DNA of 10,054 nt, taken from assembly GCA_937124525.1 (NCBI GenBank), contig CAKZLA010000230.1, forward strand, positions 1-10,054, in the 5' to 3' direction. This document shows, one piece after another, positions 1-7,570 of this stretch; positions within the stretch are counted from its first letter, which is position 1, and each line of letters starts with the position of its first letter. A model generated the notes under the pieces. The model was not told the DNA's origin and did no database searches. It saw nothing but the letters and a program-made list of their open reading frames with translations. Position numbers and translations under genes: made by a program. The stretch is from an uncultured Desulfobacterium sp. GTDB taxonomy: Bacteria; Desulfobacterota; Desulfobacteria; Desulfobacterales; Desulfobacteraceae.

Positions 1-51
1 CTTGCGTCCTTTGGCCTGCAAGGCAGTAAAACAGTTTTTGATTCGGCTCAT
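1..51 (-). CDS. trpA: Tryptophan synthase alpha subunit, N-terminal fragment (cut by window edge)
   Basis: The minus strand opens a frame with ATG at 49-51 that runs off the left edge after 17 codons, reading MSRIKNCFTALQAKGRK. This matches the usual start of TrpA (family pattern MSRI-x-x-x-F-x-x-L-x-x-x-G-x-K). TrpA cleaves indole-3-glycerol phosphate to indole and glyceraldehyde-3-phosphate and channels indole to TrpB in the cytoplasm. The start lies 10 bp after the trpB stop, the standard trpB-trpA order, so the two are almost certainly co-transcribed and perhaps translationally coupled. The ribosome-binding sequence is weak (GAGAG a few bases upstream). The call rests on a short peptide plus position; the catalytic residues lie outside the window. 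Confidence 0.85.
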   Translation of the reverse strand, partial: MSRIKNCFTALQAKGRK

Positions 52-61
52 GTGACTCTCG

Positions 62-1282
62 TTAAATGCTGATGCCGTCAATGCCGGCGACCGTATGAAT
101 ATCCTTGTCACCCCGACCCGAAAGATTCACAAGAATGGTTTTGCCTTTGCCTGCTTTTTTGGCCAATTTAACGGCATAGGCCATGGCATGGGCACTTTCA
201 ATGGCCGGGATGATTCCGTCGGTGCGGGACAACTCAAAAAAGGAATTGATGGCTTCATCGTCCGAGGCTGTCACGTAATTCACCCGTCCCAGATCCTTGA
301 GCAGGCTATGCTGGGGACCCACCCCCGGATAATCCAAACCGGAAGCCACGGAATATACCGGCAGGGGCTCCCCATTATCATCCTGGAGAAGGTATGAAGA
401 AAATCCGTGGAGAACGCCGGGTTTGCCCAGTTTCAAGGTGGCGGCATGGTCGCCGTCCTTGAAGCCCCGGCCCGAGGGTTCCACCCCGTAAATTGAGACA
501 TCTGCATCGTTAAGAAAAGCTGAAAAAATGCCCATGGCATTGGAACCACCGCCCACGCAGGCCACTATGTTGTCCGGGAGTTTCCCGGTCATGGCCTGGA
601 ATTGTTCCCGGGCCTCAATCCCCACAATCTGCTGAAAATCTCTGACCATCATGGGGAAAGGATGGGGACCAACCACAGAGCCGATGGCATAAAGCTGGTT
701 TGTCGGATCTTCAAGATAGGCTTCAAAGGCTGCATCCACGGCATCCTTGAGCGTCTGGGTCCCCCGGGTCACCGGCACCACACGGGCACCCAGTATTTTC
801 ATTCTCACCACATTGGGGTGTTCTTTTTTTATATCAATGACCCCCATGTATATATCACATTCAAGCCCCACCAGAGTAGCGGCCGTGGCCAGGGCCACCC
901 CGTGCTGACCCGCCCCGGTTTCGGCAATGAGTTTTTTCTTCCCCATGCGCTTGGCAAGCAGGGCTTCCCCCAGGCAGTGGTTTATTTTGTGGGCACCAGT
1001 GTGGTTCAGGTCTTCCCGTTTCAAGTAAATATCTGCTCCGCCGACTTTTTCCGACAGGTTTTTGCAGTGGAACACCGGTGAGGGACGCCCGGTGAAATGC
1101 TTGTTCAGGTCTGTCAGCTCCTTAATGAAATCAGGATCATCCTTAATCGCATTATAGCTTTGGGTAATCTCATCCAGAACTGCCTGGAGTTGCTCAGGGA
1201 CGTATGATCCGCCGTATTTACCAAACCGCCCGTCCTGGTCCGGAAGGGGGTTATTTTCAAAGGTGGGTGTGTTTTCCGACAT
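62..1282 (-). CDS. trpB: Tryptophan synthase beta subunit
   Basis: A 406-residue protein of full family length. It condenses indole with serine to make tryptophan, using pyridoxal phosphate. Visible hallmarks are the N-terminal [13 protein letters not shown], the PLP-lysine motif HTGAHK (Lys99), the catalytic-Glu motif ETGAGQHG (Glu121), the PLP-phosphate loop GGGSNAMG (244-251) and the C-terminal LSGRGDKD. This is the ordinary TrpB1 type that partners with TrpA. The ATG at 1280-1282 has a strong Shine-Dalgarno (AAGGAGAG) about 7 bases upstream and the stop is TAA. No other trp gene lies on its 5' side: the next 570 bp have no gene, and the MCP gene beyond runs the other way. trpB therefore seems to lead a short trpBA unit from its own promoter. 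No truncation or missing residue was seen. Confidence 0.97.
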   Translation of the reverse strand: MSENTPTFENNPLPDQDGRFGKYGGSYVPEQLQAVLDEITQSYNAIKDDPDFIKELTDLNKHFTGRPSPVFHCKNLSEKVGGADIYLKREDLNHTGAHKINHCLGEALLAKRMGKKKLIAETGAGQHGVALATAATLVGLECDIYMGVIDIKKEHPNVVRMKILGARVVPVTRGTQTLKDAVDAAFEAYLEDPTNQLYAIGSVVGPHPFPMMVRDFQQIVGIEAREQFQAMTGKLPDNIVACVGGGSNAMGIFSAFLNDADVSIYGVEPSGRGFKDGDHAATLKLGKPGVLHGFSSYLLQDDNGEPLPVYSVASGLDYPGVGPQHSLLKDLGRVNYVTASDDEAINSFFELSRTDGIIPAIESAHAMAYAVKLAKKAGKGKTILVNLSGRGDKDIHTVAGIDGISI

Positions 1283-1312
1283 GGATTCTCTCCTTATTAT
1301 TTAAGACCATAG

Positions 1313-1358
1313 GTTTCTAAAGATAGAAACATATAGGCTTAAATCAGGTAAAAATCAA
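1313..1358 (-). promoter_or_regulatory. Candidate sigma70 promoter and palindromic operator of trpBA
   Basis: Read on the minus strand, TTGATT (1353-1358) and TATATG (1330-1335) are separated by exactly 17 bases, a good -35/-10 pair. A perfect 7-bp inverted repeat, GTTTCTA-TCTT-TAGAAAC (1313-1330), begins at the last base of the -10 and covers the expected transcription start. It could be an operator or a 5' hairpin of the leader. It lies about 30 bases upstream of the trpB start codon. No trp leader peptide with tandem Trp codons was seen. Motif match only, no expression evidence. Confidence 0.45.
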
Positions 1359-1544
1359 TGGAAAATCAAAAAAATCAGGAGTTGTGGGATGGTCAGAATA
1401 AAATATCCCTTATACCACTTTAAAGAAAAGTATCCTGTTTAAATTTCCAGGCAAGGTAAAAAGAATCAAAATATTAGAAATAAATTATTGCCAAATCTTT
1501 TTTCTATCAATATGATTGTTTCCTATGACTACAGTAAACTTCGG

Positions 1545-1785
1545 CATCCTTTAAAAGTACTTCACACTTTTTTTGATCATTCCCCATTTGCAGGGGACTT
1601 TTCCCAAAGGACTGTAAAATACTTTTGGGGCCATATATAATAATACCTTCACCAATTTTATTTCTGATCAAATCATGCCCCGTATGATGCGATAGAGAAG
1701 GTTTTAAAACACCAGATATAGGGCTCAAGCCGTTAATTTAAAAAGCATGTAAAAATTTGGCGAAGGTATTGTATAAGGATACCTT
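1545..1785. repeat. Intergenic repeat, copy A, upstream of the chemoreceptor gene
   Basis: The roughly 570 bp between trpB and the MCP gene hold no convincing gene. From 1545 they carry a layout found again at 3494-3797: a GCATCCTT box, a (G/A)TACTT(C/T)ACACT box, an AATACCTTC-R-CCAATT arm (1642-1657), then the inverted arm AATTTGGCGAAGGTATTGTA (1754-1773). The last arm is identical over 20 bases in both copies. The two AATACCTTC/GAAGGTATT arms form an inverted pair about 130 bp across. A further ATACCTT (1779-1785) can pair with AAGGTAT (1763-1769). A 73-codon minus-strand frame here (1507-1728) shares IGEGI and K-K/E-C-K/E-V peptides with a frame in copy B. I read this as shared repeat DNA rather than a gene. 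It may be a mobile remnant, a cis-regulatory module for the downstream gene, or both. Confidence 0.6.
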
Positions 1786-1856
1786 TTCTTATAGTTTTCT
1801 TTTTATTTATCCCCCAAACAAACTAAATTAATCCTTCAAATTGAGGCTTTCTTAAA

Positions 1857-3494
1857 ATGACCATAATAAAAAAGAAAAAATTTAGTATCTCGGCAAAAAC
1901 ATCCATATTTTGCAGTATTATTGTTCTTCTTTTGCTGGGCATCAGCAGTGTCGTATCAATAAATCTTCAATCCAACTTGTCCGGGTTGATGATTGAGGAT
2001 TTTATTAAATCCCAAAGTAGAGACCTTGAGGAATATGCATCAATTCAAAATCAGTTGGTCAAGCAAAACACACAAATTAACCTGGAAATATGTCGCAATA
2101 TTGCCGCGTCTTTTATTTATAATTTTGATCAAGAGAATCTAAAAGGATTGTTGACAAGTTTTTTAAAAATTGACGGCATAACCGCCATTAAAGTCCTTGA
2201 TGTGGATGGTCAACCCTTTGCCGCAGCATGGGAATCTTCCCAGATCGAAACTGGTGACTCCTTTCCCCCTGAAATGACCCTGAATGAAAAGCTCTCTTAT
2301 ACCCAGGATGCCATCCATGAAGGTAACAAAGCTGGAAGTGTCCAAATTTTCTATACAGACAGACTGGTTCAAAATGAAATAGAAAAGAAAAAGAGAAAAA
2401 CGGAAGAAAGTATTACCGGATTTAGTAATATTGCCTCAAAAAGCATAACCAGCTCCATAAAAAGTCAGATTTTATTAGCCACATCCATCGTTGTTGCCTT
2501 AATCTTGACCATCATTTTATGCCTTAAATTCATCGTGGAAAAACCTATCCATATCATTACCCAGGGTATGAATGAAGGTGCCAACCAGGTGGCAAGCGCT
2601 TCCAACCAAGTCTCTTCTTCCAGTCAGTCCCTTGCCCATAGTACATCAAAACAAGCGGCGGCCATAGAAGAAACCTCTGCATCAATGGAAGAGATGGCCT
2701 CCATGACCCGAAAAAATGCTGAGAATGCAGGGCAAGCAGATACACTGATGAAAGACGCCAATCAGGTGGTTCAAAGCGCCAACGACGCCATGGAGCAGGT
2801 GATTTATTCAATGCAGGATATTTCCAAAGCAAGTGAAGAAACATCAAAAATAATCAAAACCATTGATGAAATTGCATTTCAAACCAATCTTCTGGCTTTG
2901 AATGCTGCTGTTGAAGCAGCCCGGGCAGGTGAAGCTGGTGCCGGTTTTGCCGTTGTCGCAGATGAGGTCAGAAATCTTGCCATGAGAGCGGCAGATGCGG
3001 CAAAAAACACCGCCCAGCTAATTGAAGGTACCGTCAAAAAAGTCAGCCACGGCTCTGGACTTGTCTCAACGACAAATGAGGCGTTCCGCAAGGTATCAGA
3101 AAGTACAGCCGAGGTCGGAAATCTGGTCTCTGAAATTTCTGAGGCATCAAAGGAACAATCCGAAGGCATAGAACAGGTCAATACAGCCATATCCGAAATG
3201 GATTCGGCTGTTCAACAAAATGCAGCCAATGCAGAAGAGTCTGCTTCGGCCTCAGAAGAGATGAGTGCCCAGGCAGAGCAACTCAAAGCGTATGTAGTTG
3301 AACTTCTTCAACTTATCAGAGGAAACAAGAAAAAAGAAAAAAGGAATGATCCGGTCAATAAAATCAAAACCATTGTTCCCAGGTCTGAAGAGACTCGTCT
3401 ACCCCAAAAAAACAGGCCCACAGCACTATCAAACACGGTTAGACCGGATCAGGTTATCCCCTTTAATGATGACGACGATTTTAGTGATTTCTAA
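1857..3494 (+). CDS. Methyl-accepting chemotaxis protein (transmembrane receptor)
   Basis: A 545-residue inner-membrane chemoreceptor that senses a ligand outside the membrane and controls CheA/CheW. There is a basic N-terminus, TM1 at about 15-36, an extracytoplasmic sensor at about 37-203 and TM2 at about 205-227. A long cytoplasmic coiled coil follows, with the invariant tip [20 protein letters not shown] from about 338 and [13 protein letters not shown] at about 363-375. The Glu/Gln/Ala/Ser-rich stretches at about 268-285 and 455-475 look like methylation regions. After TM2 only a short [10 protein letters not shown] segment precedes the signalling domain, so I see no full HAMP domain. 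The sensor is not one I can name. The C-terminus is basic, then ends in [13 protein letters not shown], with no NWETF-type CheR tether. The ATG has a modest GAGG about 12 bases upstream. Next downstream on this strand is a periplasmic binding protein, preceded by the same repeat. Confidence 0.95.
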   Translation: MTIIKKKKFSISAKTSIFCSIIVLLLLGISSVVSINLQSNLSGLMIEDFIKSQSRDLEEYASIQNQLVKQNTQINLEICRNIAASFIYNFDQENLKGLLTSFLKIDGITAIKVLDVDGQPFAAAWESSQIETGDSFPPEMTLNEKLSYTQDAIHEGNKAGSVQIFYTDRLVQNEIEKKKRKTEESITGFSNIASKSITSSIKSQILLATSIVVALILTIILCLKFIVEKPIHIITQGMNEGANQVASASNQVSSSSQSLAHSTSKQAAAIEETSASMEEMASMTRKNAENAGQADTLMKDANQVVQSANDAMEQVIYSMQDISKASEETSKIIKTIDEIAFQTNLLALNAAVEAARAGEAGAGFAVVADEVRNLAMRAADAAKNTAQLIEGTVKKVSHGSGLVSTTNEAFRKVSESTAEVGNLVSEISEASKEQSEGIEQVNTAISEMDSAVQQNAANAEESASASEEMSAQAEQLKAYVVELLQLIRGNKKKEKRNDPVNKIKTIVPRSEETRLPQKNRPTALSNTVRPDQVIPFNDDDDFSDF

Positions 3495-3797
3495 GCATCC
3501 TTCATTTTGCACCAAAAATACTTTACACTCTTTGGGGGTATGATTTCCAAAAATGGAATAGTTACTCCAGGAAGTGTAAAGCAAAAATGAAGGATGTCGA
3601 TTTCTAATCCCGGATATAGATATTGAAAGGCGATATTTCCCGTTTTTTAAAAGGGATACTAACCTAATACCTTCGCCAATTCTATTTTGGTTCAAACTTC
3701 AACCTATATATGGTGATTAATTAGCGACATCAACACTATATATAGCATTGTGATTGCCAAATTTCAAATCGGTTTTGAATTTGGCGAAGGTATTGTA
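3495..3797. repeat. Intergenic repeat, copy B, with a 100-bp nested palindrome
   Basis: This gene-free stretch separates the chemoreceptor from the binding-protein gene. It starts right after the MCP stop with a nested inverted repeat: CATCCTTCATTTT-GC (3495-3510) pairs with GC-AAAAATGAAGGATG (3581-3596), CTTTACACT pairs with AGTGTAAAG further in, and TTCCA-AAAA-TGGAA forms the centre. It then carries the arm TAATACCTTCGCCAATT (3665-3681) and the inverted arm AATTTGGCGAAGGTATTGTA (3778-3797). Box order and orientation match copy A at 1545-1773, although the sequence between boxes has diverged. The palindrome could serve as the MCP transcript end, but no T-run follows. The final 20-base arm ends about 35 bp before the start codon of the next gene. 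The minus-strand frame across it (3429-3695) is taken as non-coding. Confidence 0.6.
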
Positions 3798-3831
3798 ATT
3801 TTAAATGATTATTTTAAATGGAGCTTTTAAA

Positions 3832-4566
3832 ATGAAAAAAATTATTTTACTTGTCATGGCATTACTTATGGTAGCTGGATCAGCTGTTGCAAAAACAAAA
3901 CTTACTTTGGGAACAGTTGACTGGGAACCCTATTATGGTGAAAATTTGAAAAATGGTGGTGTCACAGCAGCCATTGCAATGGCTGCTTTTAAAAAAGTAG
4001 GTTATGATATAGAAATTCAATTCATGGACTGGAATCGAGCGGTGGGACTCACAAAATCCGGCAAGCTGGATGGACTTTTTGGTTGCTACTTCACAGAAGA
4101 GCGATCCAAAGCCATGAGTATGTCTGATTCGATAGGTAAAACTGAAGTCGTTTTATTTTCAAAAAAAGGCGCCAACATCTCCTATACGAACATGGAATCC
4201 CTTAAACCGTATAAAATTGGCGGGATAAGAGGGAATGCTTATACCAATGAATTTGATTCTGCGGATTACCTCAAAAAAGAATTTGTGGATAAGATAGAAA
4301 TTAATTTCAAAAAATTACTCAAGGGAAGACTTGATTTGGTTATTGGGTCACGATTAGTTCTTCAGGATGTTTTCAATAAAAATTTTGCCCAGGATCTGGA
4401 CAAAATTGAGGTACTAAGCCCTGTTCTACAGAGCAACTCCTTACATATTGGTTTTTCAAGGGAACTCGACGGATTTGAAAAAATAACCGCAGATTTCAAT
4501 AACGGATTAAAAATGATCAAAGAAGATGGCACAATGGAAACGATTACAAAGGAGTATGGATTTTAA
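3832..4566 (+). CDS. Family-3 extracellular solute-binding protein
   Basis: A 244-residue secreted protein of the amino-acid-type (PBPb/HisJ-like) binding fold. The signal peptide is clear: MKK, a hydrophobic core at about 4-16, and an AVA cleavage site after residue 20. The mature protein starts KTKLTLGTVDWEPYY, the usual first strand and ligand-pocket segment. It ends with the family pattern of a helix and GTMETITKEYG. I chose ATG 3832 over the in-frame ATG at 3805 because GGAG (3820-3823) lies 8 bases before it and the signal peptide then begins normally; the upstream start would add nine residues before MKK. No permease or ATPase gene is adjacent, so it may be an orphan binding protein, a sensor partner, or served by a transporter elsewhere. 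The ligand cannot be told from sequence. The shared upstream repeat suggests co-regulation with the chemoreceptor (inference). Confidence 0.88.
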   Translation: MKKIILLVMALLMVAGSAVAKTKLTLGTVDWEPYYGENLKNGGVTAAIAMAAFKKVGYDIEIQFMDWNRAVGLTKSGKLDGLFGCYFTEERSKAMSMSDSIGKTEVVLFSKKGANISYTNMESLKPYKIGGIRGNAYTNEFDSADYLKKEFVDKIEINFKKLLKGRLDLVIGSRLVLQDVFNKNFAQDLDKIEVLSPVLQSNSLHIGFSRELDGFEKITADFNNGLKMIKEDGTMETITKEYGF

Positions 4567-4624
4567 TTACTTTTATGAAAGAACTCTCCGGTATCTGTAA
4601 CGATTCCCTGGTAATATAGCATGG

Positions 4625-4661
4625 CATTGGCACAGGTTTCTCCGAGGAACCTGTGCCAATG
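4625..4661. repeat. Long perfect hairpin, 14-bp arms
   Basis: CATTGGCACAGGTT (4625-4638) and AACCTGTGCCAATG (4648-4661) are perfect inverted repeats around a 9-base loop; two further loop pairs are possible. It lies 58 bp after the binding-protein stop and may end that transcript, but neither strand has a T-run beside it, so it is not a canonical intrinsic terminator. The 303 bp between 4567 and 4869 otherwise hold only the second hairpin at 4829-4857, and no gene was seen. Confidence 0.6.
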
Positions 4662-4828
4662 GCAGCACAGATCAAAGGCCCATCCTCACTGGAGAAAGAA
4701 GCATTAAAAAGATATTGAGTAATAGACAGTTAGCTTTTTAAACTGCCAAATTATTTATCTGGAGCACTATAGATCCTGCCGAACGTAGTCAGTTAAGACT
4801 TGGGTTAGTCAACCTTGGCTTTTACAAG

Positions 4829-4857
4829 CCCCTTTTGAATCCCTGATTCAAGAGGGG
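4829..4857. terminator. Hairpin between convergent genes, probable transcript end
   Basis: CCCCTTTTGAATC (4829-4841) pairs with GATTCAAGAGGGG (4845-4857) over 13 positions, with one T/G wobble and a 3-base loop. It lies 12 bp past the stop of the minus-strand methyltransferase gene, the right place for a terminator serving that operon. The downstream U-tract is missing, so an intrinsic mechanism is doubtful; a 3'-end-stabilising hairpin is equally possible. A small GGCTT/AAGCC hairpin overlaps it at 4817-4830. Confidence 0.5.
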
Positions 4858-4869
4858 TAGTTGAATAGC

Positions 4870-6345
4870 TCAGGATTGAAATTGCTTGCCGTCAAGATCA
4901 AAAAAGGCTTTATCTCGCATGGCATCAAGGGTTTCCTGAACCCCTGGGGCCAGGGGGGTGGTTTGATGATTTTTTAATATATCCAGTGCTTTTAGGGCCG
5001 CATTCTCCCCCCAGGTCTTGCTGCCCATCTTTTCCCATATATCAGGAGCGGTGCGATTAGACAGCTGGGGTTGCCAATGTTCTTTCTTAAAAAAATTCAT
5101 GGTCTGCTCCGTGGCGAGGAAAGCCCCCTGGGGCCCGACACTTCTTATCACATCCATTCCAATATGTTCCGCATCAATGTCAAACCCTTTGATCACCCGT
5201 CGGACGTAACTTATGATTTCTGCATTCATCACCAATGCGGCAGGAGCCCCCACAAGTCCCTGCCCCATATAGGCAATATCATGGATTAAATTGGCACCGT
5301 CCAGCCCTGCCATAAGTAGAGACATGGCCCATTCCATGCCTGCCTGCTGGTCAAGGCAGTTGGAATCCGTAACACCGGCGGTGCCCCACATGGGAATGCC
5401 ATAATAATGGTAAAGGTCGGAACAGGCTGAAAGAGCCAGTCGATATTCCGGGCATCCATAGATACAGGTACCGGCTTTCATGTCCAGGGTTGACATGCCA
5501 AACCCCGAAATGATGGGGGCTCCCTTGGACCGGAGCTGGTGCATGACAACGCCGCTCAGGGCTTCGGCATTGCCCACGGTGACGGCACCGGCCAGGGTCA
5601 CAGGCGCACTGGCACCGGACATCATACCAGGGGTATAATTCACAGGGGAACCCTTATCCGCACAAAAAAACAATTTATCTATGGCACCGGATGAGTGCAT
5701 CAGGGGGGTCAGGGGTTCGGCATAATGAATATGAATGGGTTTTTCCCGCAACGCCTCTTTACCGCCCATGACGGCTGCTGCCATTTCATGGATAACCGCC
5801 ATATCCTCCATGCCAGCCGCTGTGTAAAAAATCGGTTTTATGGAATTTTCCAATTGCGATTTAAAGGAATCAATGTAGGCAAGATTGGTGGGAGAATCAA
5901 AGGGAAGGGCATAGGAGCCAGTAAAATCGATTTCCTCCAGATAATCGGCAATGCGTGCCGCATTGGCCACATCCCGGAGTTGTGATTCCCTTAATTTGCC
6001 GGTTTCCGGATCATAGGTTTTCACAAGGTCTGTTCCCATGCCGAAATAGGTTTTGTTACCCTCCAGATGCATGGCTTCTTTGCCAAGCCTGTTATATATG
6101 GTGATTCGGGAGGGGGCACTGCGGATGGATTCTTCCACCAGATAATTGGGAATCTGGACAATGTTGTCCTTTTTCACCCGACATCCTGCATCGGCCATCA
6201 TCTGGATGGCCTCTTCGTGCATAATTTTGACACCAATGGTCTCAAGGAGTTCCAGGGTTGAACAGTGAAGGGTGTTGATCTGATCCTGGGTAAGTACCCG
6301 ATAGGTGGGTAGGCATTGTGATTTAAATCCTGCGTTCATGACCAT
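4870..6345 (-). CDS. MttB-superfamily corrinoid methyltransferase lacking pyrrolysine
   Basis: A 491-residue protein of the trimethylamine methyltransferase family (COG5598), close to the usual length of about 495. These cytoplasmic enzymes move a methyl group from an amine to the Co(I) of a corrinoid protein. Recognisable segments are the N-terminal LTQDQINTLHCSTLELLETIGV, EKPIHIHYAEPLTPL (201-215), MWGTAGVTDSNCLDQQAG (319-336) and GLDGANLIHDIAYMGQG (347-363). True trimethylamine enzymes carry an in-frame TAG (Pyl) near the last segment; here the frame is open throughout. It thus belongs to the non-Pyl group, whose characterised members act on quaternary amines such as glycine betaine, proline betaine or carnitine. 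The substrate is not predictable. ATG 6345 has GAGGAT five bases upstream; ATG at 6339 is an alternative. The stop is TGA, and readthrough gives an unrelated peptide, so it is a true stop. It is the last gene of the minus-strand cluster. Confidence 0.9.
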   Translation of the reverse strand: MVMNAGFKSQCLPTYRVLTQDQINTLHCSTLELLETIGVKIMHEEAIQMMADAGCRVKKDNIVQIPNYLVEESIRSAPSRITIYNRLGKEAMHLEGNKTYFGMGTDLVKTYDPETGKLRESQLRDVANAARIADYLEEIDFTGSYALPFDSPTNLAYIDSFKSQLENSIKPIFYTAAGMEDMAVIHEMAAAVMGGKEALREKPIHIHYAEPLTPLMHSSGAIDKLFFCADKGSPVNYTPGMMSGASAPVTLAGAVTVGNAEALSGVVMHQLRSKGAPIISGFGMSTLDMKAGTCIYGCPEYRLALSACSDLYHYYGIPMWGTAGVTDSNCLDQQAGMEWAMSLLMAGLDGANLIHDIAYMGQGLVGAPAALVMNAEIISYVRRVIKGFDIDAEHIGMDVIRSVGPQGAFLATEQTMNFFKKEHWQPQLSNRTAPDIWEKMGSKTWGENAALKALDILKNHQTTPLAPGVQETLDAMRDKAFFDLDGKQFQS

Positions 6346-6436
6346 TTTTTATCCTCAAATAAAATATTTTCAGGCTTGCTCTCTAACATCTGCTCCATTT
6401 TCCCCAAATTGGCAGTCCCCCCTTTCATCGCGTATT

Positions 6437-6455
6437 AAAAAAATCAGAATCTGAT
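6437..6455 (-). terminator. Weak candidate intrinsic terminator after the CobW-like gene
   Basis: On the minus strand ATCAG-ATT-CTGAT is followed directly by seven T. The stem has only five mostly A-T pairs, so it would be leaky at best. It lies about 75 bp past the CobW-like TAG stop and 90 bp before the MttB-like gene, and could lower readthrough into that gene. Most of this 184-bp gap otherwise shows no clear signal. Confidence 0.3.
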
Positions 6456-6529
6456 AACACAGACCTGATCTTGTTGCAGCACCAACGGATTAAAATGGAT
6501 GGAGTGATAAACAGGTCCATATGCTCAAG

Positions 6530-7552
6530 CTATCCTCTGCCAGCCATGGCATCGTGGGTGGAGAGTAGATTCAAAAACGGAATTTGGGGGCTTATGGATT
6601 CCATCTCCTGCATGGTTTCAGGGGAACCTATAAATATAAGCCGATTGGTTAATTCAGATATTTTTTTTGTATTTTTTGCCCTGGTATATTCATTCTTTTC
6701 CATGACCCGGTTAAAAAGCCAGACGTCCTCCCCATGCACCAGGTACCCCTTGGCCCTGACAATGCCCTTGGGCAATTTACGGCTGATTTTCTGGAATGTT
6801 TCCAGGCTGGCGGCTTCATCCCAGGTGTAAACCGCAGACACAAGGCGATCCGGTGGGCTGGTAAATGCAAAGGGATTATTTAAAAGTGTTTCAAGGGCCT
6901 GGTCAAGGGCCTGGCCTGAAATAAAATCTTCCGATGCAATGGGCGGGTTATTGGAAGAAGAGAGCAAGGATAAAAAATTTTCCAGGGGAATATCAGCGTA
7001 ACTGGCTTCCAAAAATTCAGGCTCAGGATGGTGACGGGAAATCATCTCTTTAACTTTTTTGATGGTTTCTCTGGTGGCCAGATCAATCTTGTTAATGATA
7101 AACAGGGAGGACGATTCTATCTGTTTTTCCACGGATGAAAACGTGTCATAGGCATCTTCGAAATTGGGTGCATCAATAATGCAGAACTGCTCTTTCATCT
7201 GAAACCGATCTTTGAAGATGGATAATTTCAGATCCCGTTTCAAGTCCGCCGGGTTGGCAACACCTGTGGCTTCTATTAATAAGACATCGGGCCGGATGGT
7301 GCTGACAATATTCATCAACCCCTTGATAAAATCGGTTTTGACGCAGACACAGAAAATAGAGCCTTTACTGATCTCCAGCATTTCCACATCATCGTTTTCC
7401 ACAAGGGTCCCATCAATTCCGATTTCGCCAAATTCGTTCATCAGAATCATGAGCTTTCGATCTGTGGGAAACACATCTATGATCCGATTTAAAAAGGTGG
7501 TTTTACCACTTCCCAGAAAACCGGTAATGAGAAAAACATCTGTCTTGGACAT
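6530..7552 (-). CDS. CobW/COG0523 (G3E-family) GTP-binding protein
   Basis: A 340-residue cytoplasmic P-loop GTPase. The Walker A is GFLGSGKT (11-18), EATG (94-97) fits the Walker B region, and the guanine-specificity motif NKID is at 154-157. A CobW C-terminal domain spans about 235-325. COG0523 proteins are metallochaperones or insertases for zinc, cobalt/cobalamin or other metals. The usual metal motif between the switches is C-x-C-C; here the segment reads KGSIFCVCVK, keeping Cys68 and Cys70 but with Ser in the position usually occupied by the first Cys region. Metal choice may therefore differ. It starts 18 bp after the thioredoxin-like gene with a strong AAAGGAGA, so the two form an operon. 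Among corrinoid methyltransferases, a role in loading zinc or cobalamin is plausible but inferred. The stop is TAG; in-frame readthrough would add 34 residues to TGA at 6425-6427. Confidence 0.9.
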   Translation of the reverse strand: MSKTDVFLITGFLGSGKTTFLNRIIDVFPTDRKLMILMNEFGEIGIDGTLVENDDVEMLEISKGSIFCVCVKTDFIKGLMNIVSTIRPDVLLIEATGVANPADLKRDLKLSIFKDRFQMKEQFCIIDAPNFEDAYDTFSSVEKQIESSSLFIINKIDLATRETIKKVKEMISRHHPEPEFLEASYADIPLENFLSLLSSSNNPPIASEDFISGQALDQALETLLNNPFAFTSPPDRLVSAVYTWDEAASLETFQKISRKLPKGIVRAKGYLVHGEDVWLFNRVMEKNEYTRAKNTKKISELTNRLIFIGSPETMQEMESISPQIPFLNLLSTHDAMAGRG

Positions 7553-7570
7553 GGATTATTTTCTCCTTTG

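Noticed and set aside
1507..1728. Minus-strand 73-codon frame upstream of the chemoreceptor
   Set aside because: It lies within the repeat shared with 3494-3797, where a frame of different length shows the same short peptides. This is better explained by repeat DNA than by a gene.
3429..3695. Minus-strand 88-codon frame overlapping the chemoreceptor 3' end
   Set aside because: It runs antisense into the MCP gene and through the palindrome, with no ribosome-binding site; taken as a repeat-derived frame.
4822..4872. Sec readthrough of the TGA ending the MttB-like gene
   Set aside because: Readthrough gives about 15 residues with no family similarity before TAA, and the protein already has full length.
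6336..6428. Minus-strand 30-codon frame overlapping the MttB-like gene start by ATGA
   Set aside because: It has no ribosome-binding site and no recognisable similarity. Its ATG overlapping the TGA of the CobW readthrough frame is probably chance.
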